Shown one piece after another: positions 1 to 5,985 of a stretch of DNA of 64,000 nt; the stretch's first letter is position 1; each line of letters starts with the position of its first letter. The DNA comes from Allorhodoferax sp032337135 (lineage in GTDB: Bacteria > Pseudomonadota > Gammaproteobacteria > Burkholderiales > Burkholderiaceae_C). The translations under genes were made by a program, and so were the position numbers. Under the pieces are notes generated by a model. That model saw only the letters and a program-made list of their open reading frames with translations, ran no database searches and was not told the origin of the DNA. The stretch lies in NCBI RefSeq assembly GCF_032337135.1, contig NZ_JAVXZZ010000001.1:310001-374000 (forward strand). The letters run 5' to 3'.

Positions 1-1580
1 GACGCGGAACCGCTGGTCACGCTGGCGCCGCGAACGATACGCGCCCATTCTGCCGTCAGCCCCAAATTGCCTACACCGTAGCGCAAACCAAGGCCCACAC
101 TGGACAAGCCATCGGTGGACGCCTTTGTCGTAACCTTGTCGGTGTTATTGCTTGCCAAGATGCCCGCATCGAGAAAACCGACCAGTCGCAGCCCCGGTGT
201 GAGTTCCGGTGTGCTGAGTTCCAACGATGCGAACACGCCACTATCGCCGGAAATCGGGCGCTCAGAGGTTCCCCGGACCGATGATGCCCCGCCCAATCCG
301 AATTGTTCGCCCGAAATCAGCGCATCGGATGTGAGCTGGAATTGGGTCTTTGCCCCCCACAACCATCCGGCAGCGAACGCCTTGGTGTAGCTGGCATCAC
401 CGCGCAGAGCGTTCCAGCCGACCGTCTGGATTCGGCCATCCTCTGCTTGGTAGGCGGCAAGCGATGCCCCTGTCCCGGACGCCATGTTGGACGCCCAGTT
501 GACGCTGTAGCTCCACATCGCGGTATCGGATTCCGTGCGTGATGCGTAGCCCAAGGTGAGGGGCTGACTCTTGCGGTTAATCGGATTGAAGCTCAGATCC
601 ACCGGGGTGTACTGCACGATACCGCCAACCGTGATTTTGGTTGCATTAAAGGTCTTGTCTTCCCACCCCAGCGTCAGGTAGGAACGACGCCCACCTTGCG
701 GCTGGAGGTAATGGCTGTAGGAAACACCATAGGTTTCACCCACGCCGCTGGTGTTGAAACTGGCAAACTTGCCCACAACATCGGAATTGGTATAGCTCGC
801 CGATAGCGCGCCACCGTACGCATACAGCGGAATGCGGTAGCTCAGACCCAATTGCTTCACATCACTGCTGCGCTCCAGTGAGGTTGTGTAGGCCACCGAG
901 GCCTGGTGATCCAAGCCAAACAGGTTGTTGTGAGCTGCGACCACGGCCAAACGGTCTCTTCCGGTCGCCTCATTGCCGGTATTGCTCAACCCGAGCAACA
1001 GGCTCAACGGGCGCTCGTCGACCACTTGCACACGGGCGTCGATGCGGTCCGGCTCTTCCGACTCCCGCAAGCCGACCTGGATGCGCTTATTGGGATTTTC
1101 GTTGGCCAACGCAGTCTGCACGGCCAGTCGACTGAAGCTCGGTGCGCCACCCTCGCGCAATTCAGGGATACTGGCTCGAATATTCTGCTCGGTGTTGAAC
1201 TTGGCACCCTCGACCACCACCTTGCCGATCACGAACTTGACGATGTTCAACGTTACCTTGTCTCCGACCTCCTGCGGTGGCAGCGCAACACGGTGGAGCA
1301 AAAACCCCCGATCCCTCAAAGCCTTCTCCAACGCCGCACTGGCCTGCTGAAGTGTTTCGATGGTTGCCTGGTTGCTGATGAAAGGTGCCAAGAGACGTGT
1401 GGTCTCCTCGGAGGGCAGCGGGATGTCGCCCGTAAGCTCAAATCCGCGTATGCGAAACGAAGGAGAAGCCGCAGCAGGGCCTTCCTGGCCCAGCGCGGGC
1501 ACCGCTAGCACCGACAATGAACCTGCCAGAATCCAGGCCGAAGGTAGAGCAGGAGCGTACCGACCGAAGCAGTTACTCAT
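1..1580 (-). CDS. Two-partner secretion transporter TpsB (ShlB/FhaC/HecB family), partial
   Basis: Outer-membrane Omp85-type transporter expected to export the TpsA proteins encoded upstream in the same operon. About 526 codons are visible and the stop lies beyond the left edge, so only the last strand or so is missing. The ATG at 1580 has AAGGA eight bases upstream and sits 11 bases after the FecR stop. A signal peptide (cleavage near AVPALG, about residue 31) is followed by a POTRA_2-like region (about 43-125, FRIRGFELTG) and a long beta-strand-rich barrel. The lid-loop signature normally read as VRGY/VRGF is VRGTSE near residue 435. Family assignment is strong; the cognate substrates are inferred from the operon. 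Confidence 0.9.
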   Translation of the reverse strand, partial: MSNCFGRYAPALPSAWILAGSLSVLAVPALGQEGPAAASPSFRIRGFELTGDIPLPSEETTRLLAPFISNQATIETLQQASAALEKALRDRGFLLHRVALPPQEVGDKVTLNIVKFVIGKVVVEGAKFNTEQNIRASIPELREGGAPSFSRLAVQTALANENPNKRIQVGLRESEEPDRIDARVQVVDERPLSLLLGLSNTGNEATGRDRLAVVAAHNNLFGLDHQASVAYTTSLERSSDVKQLGLSYRIPLYAYGGALSASYTNSDVVGKFASFNTSGVGETYGVSYSHYLQPQGGRRSYLTLGWEDKTFNATKITVGGIVQYTPVDLSFNPINRKSQPLTLGYASRTESDTAMWSYSVNWASNMASGTGASLAAYQAEDGRIQTVGWNALRGDASYTKAFAAGWLWGAKTQFQLTSDALISGEQFGLGGASSVRGTSERPISGDSGVFASLELSTPELTPGLRLVGFLDAGILASNNTDKVTTKASTDGLSSVGLGLRYGVGNLGLTAEWARIVRGASVTSGSA

Positions 1581-1591
1581 GGTGCGCATCC

Positions 1592-2941
1592 TTATCGACA
1601 TTGCTGACCCGAAGTCGCATTGATATCTCCCATCAGGCTGGACAAGCCCGGATTGGGGTTGTTCGGCAAGGGCAGTCGATCGGTCTGGATGAACAACGGC
1701 AGACTTCCCGGGCGACCGGTGCTTCCATCAGGCAGGGCGAAACCAGTCTCTCCCCGACCCAAGTGCAGCGTTTCCTTAGACGAAACAACTTCGATATGGC
1801 CATCGCGCACGAACACGAACAGGCCCTCCTCCTCAACGTTGGGCTGACCCACACCAAACAACTGCTGCAGGTTTACCGGAACCTGATCCGGGCGCGGCAG
1901 GTTGTCCAGCGTCGGGGCATTCAACGGACGAATGCCGCTGGGCCCAACGAACAATCCCTGACCCGCTTGAAGTACCTGCAAGGCTGTCTGGCCCGTGGGC
2001 GTTACTTCGATGGTCCCCAACCAAGTGTAGAAGGCGCAGGTGGCGCCGCCACTGCAGTCCAGATCCAGCCCAGTGCCACGAATGCCGATGGTAGCAGTGG
2101 ACGTACTGAAGCCCACATTGCGGTTGTTGGCCTTGCCGATCAGCCCGGTCAAGGCCCGCAGCGAGCCACGCAGCAAGGTCACCAGAAAGCGGCCTTCGCT
2201 GGCGTTCTTTTCATCAAAAACAAAGTTGTCCACGCGGAATTGGGCATTGCTCCCAAGGGTCAAGCGGCTGTCATCGCGAAACACCAACACTGTGCGGGCG
2301 CCCGCGGCTGTTTCGACCATATCGCCCGGGTAGATGCTGCCCCCGGTTACCAATACGCGCCTGTTGCCATTGACATCGCGCGCACTGATGCTGCCGATCG
2401 CATCCACCAGCTTGGCACTGGCCAGCACGGCGTTCGGGCGCGCGGGGTCGCTCACCTTGTCGCTCTCGGCCTTGCAATCCTTGGTACATAGACGCGCATC
2501 AAAATCGGTCCCCCGAATACCGATAGTGGCCGTGGCTGTCTGCACCTTCGCAGCATTTGGCGAGCCTTTGGAGATCAGGCCGGTAATGGCTCGAAAACCG
2601 CCCCGCAACAGCTGCATCACCATGCTGTTGTCCTGTGCACCGTCCTTGAATTGGTATTGCTGCACCACCAAGTCGGAGTTGGGCCGTACTGTCATCCGGG
2701 TACCGTCCTGCAACTTGATGATGGCAGAACTGCCATCGGAGGTCGTGAGGCGGTCGCCTTCCTTCAAAGGCAAGCCTTTGCCCAGGACGCGCGGCGTCTG
2801 CCCTGCGCTCTGGGCGAACCCCACGCCGCGTGAGAACTCCACCTCCCCCACCGTCTGGGCCTGAGCCACCAGCGCGGACAAGGCCAAAACGCCAACGAAC
2901 GCTTTTATGCCAATCATCGGAACTTTCCTCATCGTAGACAT
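1592..2941 (-). CDS. Secreted protein with two FecR domains
   Basis: 449 aa with a signal peptide (cleavage near ALVAQAQ, about residue 29) and an internal duplication of the FecR periplasmic domain. Each copy contains GDxxxT...R, DDSRLTLG or QDGTRMTV, and a closing TATIGIRGT motif (about residues 138-146 and 283-291). There is no transmembrane anti-sigma N-terminus and no ECF sigma gene beside it, so it is probably a structural or accessory factor for the two-partner secretion system; this is inference. ATG 2941 overlaps the tpsA stop by 13 bases. A second ATG at 2932 forms an ATGA overlap and is an alternative start. The protein ends in SGQQCR, resembling the Cys-containing tail of the TpsA proteins. 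Confidence 0.82.
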   Translation of the reverse strand: MSTMRKVPMIGIKAFVGVLALSALVAQAQTVGEVEFSRGVGFAQSAGQTPRVLGKGLPLKEGDRLTTSDGSSAIIKLQDGTRMTVRPNSDLVVQQYQFKDGAQDNSMVMQLLRGGFRAITGLISKGSPNAAKVQTATATIGIRGTDFDARLCTKDCKAESDKVSDPARPNAVLASAKLVDAIGSISARDVNGNRRVLVTGGSIYPGDMVETAAGARTVLVFRDDSRLTLGSNAQFRVDNFVFDEKNASEGRFLVTLLRGSLRALTGLIGKANNRNVGFSTSTATIGIRGTGLDLDCSGGATCAFYTWLGTIEVTPTGQTALQVLQAGQGLFVGPSGIRPLNAPTLDNLPRPDQVPVNLQQLFGVGQPNVEEEGLFVFVRDGHIEVVSSKETLHLGRGETGFALPDGSTGRPGSLPLFIQTDRLPLPNNPNPGLSSLMGDINATSGQQCR

Positions 2942-5900
2942 ATTTCCCCCGTTGCGCTGCCGCTCAACAGCGGATCATCCTTCTTCTCTTCGTTCGACGC
3001 CAACTGCGTTTCGGTCGACTGTCCTTCCAAGGCCGCAGTCAATGTCTCTTCAAATGTGGTGACCAACGCGCCACTGCTGGTCGCGGTGGCGATCGGGTCG
3101 ATTGGAGGCGTCACCGCCAGACCCCCCGTAGTGGTGTAGCTCACCGGGGCACCCGAGGTTGTAGCGGCACTGCCGTAGACAAAGGAGCTGGCTGTCGCTG
3201 AGACACCAGTGGCCCCGAAAACAGAACCGTTCTGTTTCAGCGCACCACCTGTCGCTGAAAGGCTCACACTCCCCGCACCGGACTTGACCGGGCCATTGAG
3301 GGTAAGGTCTCCGGGACTGGCGGCGGTAAGTGTCACGTTACCACTGGCAGAAACCCCTCCCGCGCCGACGGTCAATGGGCTCGCGGCTGTCATCGTCACT
3401 GCGCCGTTGCTTGTCGATACCAGGCCTGTCGTGGTAATGCCTCCGGAGTTCGAAACCACGATGTCTCCGGCATTCGCCGTCATGCCCTGAATGGTGACGG
3501 CCGCCCCGCTTTGGATATAGACACCGCCCGTGTTGGTGCTGGCAGTGACCACAGGAATGCTGAAGACGTTGAACTTGCTGGCACTGGTTCCTATGCCCGT
3601 TCCTGCAGTCAGCGAGACAGACGATGCCGCAAAGCTCGACGCACCCGATTGGCTCAGACTCCCTCCACCAACCAGGGACACGGCATACCCGCTGGCCGAA
3701 ATGCTGCCTACGATGAGATTGCCCCCCGCCTTCAGCGTCACCGCCCCGCTTGCCGACAGCCCGCCCAATTGCATGTTGTTGGCATCGGTGATGGACAGCG
3801 ATGTTGGAGCCCCCGTGAAGTTGATTGACGAGAAATCATTCGAGCCGCCAGTCAATGAAATGCTGCCATTGCCAGAGGCGTTCAAAGTCGTGCCGCTGCC
3901 ACCATCCTTGACACTCCCACCGGTTTGATTGATCGCGCTACCCGCTATTCGAGCACTGGAAATGGTCACGGATCCCCCAGAAACCTCCCCAGCGGAGATC
4001 GTGACCCCACCCCCCGTAGAGCCGCCTGCATCCTCCAGCGTCACGGATGAATTCACCCCCCCCGTGGCCTTGACGTTGTTGCCCACATTGAGTCCACCAC
4101 TGCCATAGTTCTTCAGGGTAACCGAAAGCTGTGCACTGATGCCCGCATTCCCCCCTACGGACGCGACATTGACCGCGTTTGCGGAATTGCTGAACAGACT
4201 GAAGAAGCCAGCGACACTTTTGCCCGATACGTATTGGACCTGGTTGGCAGTATTCGTCAACTCGACATCCTGGTATGCCACCGCCTCGAGCTTTTGCACA
4301 CTGATGGCATTGCTGCCACCCGCCTCTTGTCGAATGGTTCCGGAATTGGCACCCGTGCGGTTGCCAGCCAGCAACTTCAGCATTCCGCCGGAAGCGCTGA
4401 TGCTCCCCCCCAGGGAACTCAGCGTAATGTCGTTGTTGGCATCCAAGGTCAGGGTCGCAGAACCCGACCAGCTTATCGCCGATTGCACAGTGATGTTTCC
4501 ACTGCCGCCGGAAAGCGATGTCGGATTCAGTGTCGTGTCATAAGTGGTCACCGTGACATTGGTTCCGGAATTCAAGGCCGAGTTCAGCGTATTGGTTCGA
4601 ATGACCGAAGCCGCGACATTCGGCACCCAAATGCCCGACCCTGCGGCGGACTCGACCATGCTCTCAGGACCAGTGCCGCCCTGAATGGAAACATCTGCCG
4701 GATCCAGCAACCAGGTACCGGCCTTGCCAGCTACTGCCGAAGCACTGGCACGAATCCCTTCGACATCCAGACTGCGCTTGCCCGAGGTCTCGATGAAACC
4801 GCCGTCGCCCCCTTGCGCTCCGCCCTTGGCCTCGATGGTGCCGTAGGCCCGCGTGGTGTCGTCGGCCCACACGATCACGCGCCCGCCGTTGCCATTGCCA
4901 TTGCCGGTGGCATTGGCCAGGACACTGACGTCCTTGCCCACGTAGGCGAACTCCGCGTTGGGCACGGCCGTGTTCTTGCCCTGGTAGTCGCCGCCGATGC
5001 GCACCTGTCCGCCGCCCTGTGCGCCAGAGACGTCGATGCGGGTGTTGTCGATCAGGCCCACGCGCTTTCCCAGCACGTCGACGCTGCCGCCGCGTGTGCC
5101 CGTGGCGGTGATGCTGGCATTGCCTTCGAGCATGGCGTCGCCGCTGGCCTTGAGCACGACCTTGCCGCCCTCGAGCGTGGCGCGCGTGGCCTGGATGGCT
5201 CCGCTGTGCTTGAGGGTGCCGGCGAAGATGCCCACGGCATCACCTTTGAGCGTACCGAGGTTGACGGCGTTGTTGTCCGGTGCCTGCACGGTCATGGAGA
5301 TGCCCTCCAGACCGCGCCCGGTGATTTCGACCTGGTTGCCCGCAGCCAGGATGGTGCTGCCGTTGGGGGCCTGGATGAGTGCACCCTGGCCGGTGTCCAC
5401 GGTGCTTCCGATGAGCACCACGTCACCGCTGCGGGCCAGCACCTGGCCTTGCACCGAGACATTGCCACCGCTGCTGCCGTCACCAAAGCGCATGCGCCCG
5501 GCCAGTGCGTCGGCATCGCTCATCTTCAGGGCCGAGGCGGTGAAGCCAGCCGTATCCACTACCGCACCAGCACCCACCGTAATGCCGGATTGGTTGATCA
5601 AGACCAAGTGTCCGTTGCTGCCCAAGGTGCCAAACACCTGCGATGGTGTGTTGGTGACCACGCGGTTGATGACCGTGCTGGAACTGGAGGGCTGAGCGAA
5701 GTAGGTGCTACTCCCTTGGGGAATGGAGAAGGACTGCCAGTTGATCGCCGAGAAGTTCCCGCCGGCACCGTTCTGGGTCGTGACGGTGAGCTGGTTGCCC
5801 TGGGTGCCGGTGCTCATGCCGCCCACCACGGCCACACCGCCCGTCGGATTTGCAGCCGCTACGGAAGCTATAGCGCCCCACGCAATAGCCACAAGGGCTG

Positions 5901-5985
5901 AATTTGTTCTTAGTCTGAAGACCTTGCGCTCTGCCACCACGCCACGTTGCTGCGACACCAAACTACCATGCATCAACGCAAGCAT
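2929..5985 (-). CDS. TpsA exoprotein (filamentous haemagglutinin-type), downstream copy
   Basis: 1018 aa secreted beta-helical exoprotein. It has a signal peptide (hydrophobic ALVAIAWGAIASVAA, cleaving before NPTGG) and a TPS/haemagglutination-activity domain over roughly residues 45-310 with VINRVV and INQSGITVGAGAVVDT. The conserved WLLDPADVSIQGG segment (about residue 428) precedes a Gly/Ser/Thr/Val-rich repetitive passenger, and the last residues are TGEICLR. The only cysteine is third from the end. Residues from about NPTGG to GKRSLDV are almost identical to the upstream paralog and then the sequences diverge. It lacks the extended signal-peptide region found in that paralog. ATG 5985 lies inside the upstream gene's tail; an ATG at 5973 overlapping that stop (TGATG) is an alternative start. 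Ligand and function are unknown. Confidence 0.85.
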   Translation of the reverse strand: MLALMHGSLVSQQRGVVAERKVFRLRTNSALVAIAWGAIASVAAANPTGGVAVVGGMSTGTQGNQLTVTTQNGAGGNFSAINWQSFSIPQGSSTYFAQPSSSSTVINRVVTNTPSQVFGTLGSNGHLVLINQSGITVGAGAVVDTAGFTASALKMSDADALAGRMRFGDGSSGGNVSVQGQVLARSGDVVLIGSTVDTGQGALIQAPNGSTILAAGNQVEITGRGLEGISMTVQAPDNNAVNLGTLKGDAVGIFAGTLKHSGAIQATRATLEGGKVVLKASGDAMLEGNASITATGTRGGSVDVLGKRVGLIDNTRIDVSGAQGGGQVRIGGDYQGKNTAVPNAEFAYVGKDVSVLANATGNGNGNGGRVIVWADDTTRAYGTIEAKGGAQGGDGGFIETSGKRSLDVEGIRASASAVAGKAGTWLLDPADVSIQGGTGPESMVESAAGSGIWVPNVAASVIRTNTLNSALNSGTNVTVTTYDTTLNPTSLSGGSGNITVQSAISWSGSATLTLDANNDITLSSLGGSISASGGMLKLLAGNRTGANSGTIRQEAGGSNAISVQKLEAVAYQDVELTNTANQVQYVSGKSVAGFFSLFSNSANAVNVASVGGNAGISAQLSVTLKNYGSGGLNVGNNVKATGGVNSSVTLEDAGGSTGGGVTISAGEVSGGSVTISSARIAGSAINQTGGSVKDGGSGTTLNASGNGSISLTGGSNDFSSINFTGAPTSLSITDANNMQLGGLSASGAVTLKAGGNLIVGSISASGYAVSLVGGGSLSQSGASSFAASSVSLTAGTGIGTSASKFNVFSIPVVTASTNTGGVYIQSGAAVTIQGMTANAGDIVVSNSGGITTTGLVSTSNGAVTMTAASPLTVGAGGVSASGNVTLTAASPGDLTLNGPVKSGAGSVSLSATGGALKQNGSVFGATGVSATASSFVYGSAATTSGAPVSYTTTGGLAVTPPIDPIATATSSGALVTTFEETLTAALEGQSTETQLASNEEKKDDPLLSGSATGEICLR
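4761..5900 (-). repeat. Long direct repeat, copy 1 (5' block of downstream tpsA)
   Basis: A 1,140-bp block matching 7490-8629 at a constant offset of 2,729 bp. I find three mismatches, near 5807, 5811 and 5880. Two change amino acids (Gly/Ser and Trp/Leu) and one is silent. It encodes the end of the signal peptide, the TPS domain and the start of the beta-helix. Similarity stops abruptly at both ends, which points to recent tandem duplication or gene conversion. Confidence 0.93.

Noticed and set aside
1592..2941. FecR as part of a FecI/FecR/FecA iron-signalling set.
   Set aside because: No sigma factor or TonB-dependent receptor is nearby, the protein has a signal peptide instead of an anti-sigma domain, and it carries two FecR domains.
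4234..5901. A 555-codon plus-strand frame antisense to the downstream tpsA, with a near copy at 7410-8777.
   Set aside because: The two look like a conserved gene pair, but they are simply the reverse side of the 1,140-bp tpsA repeat.
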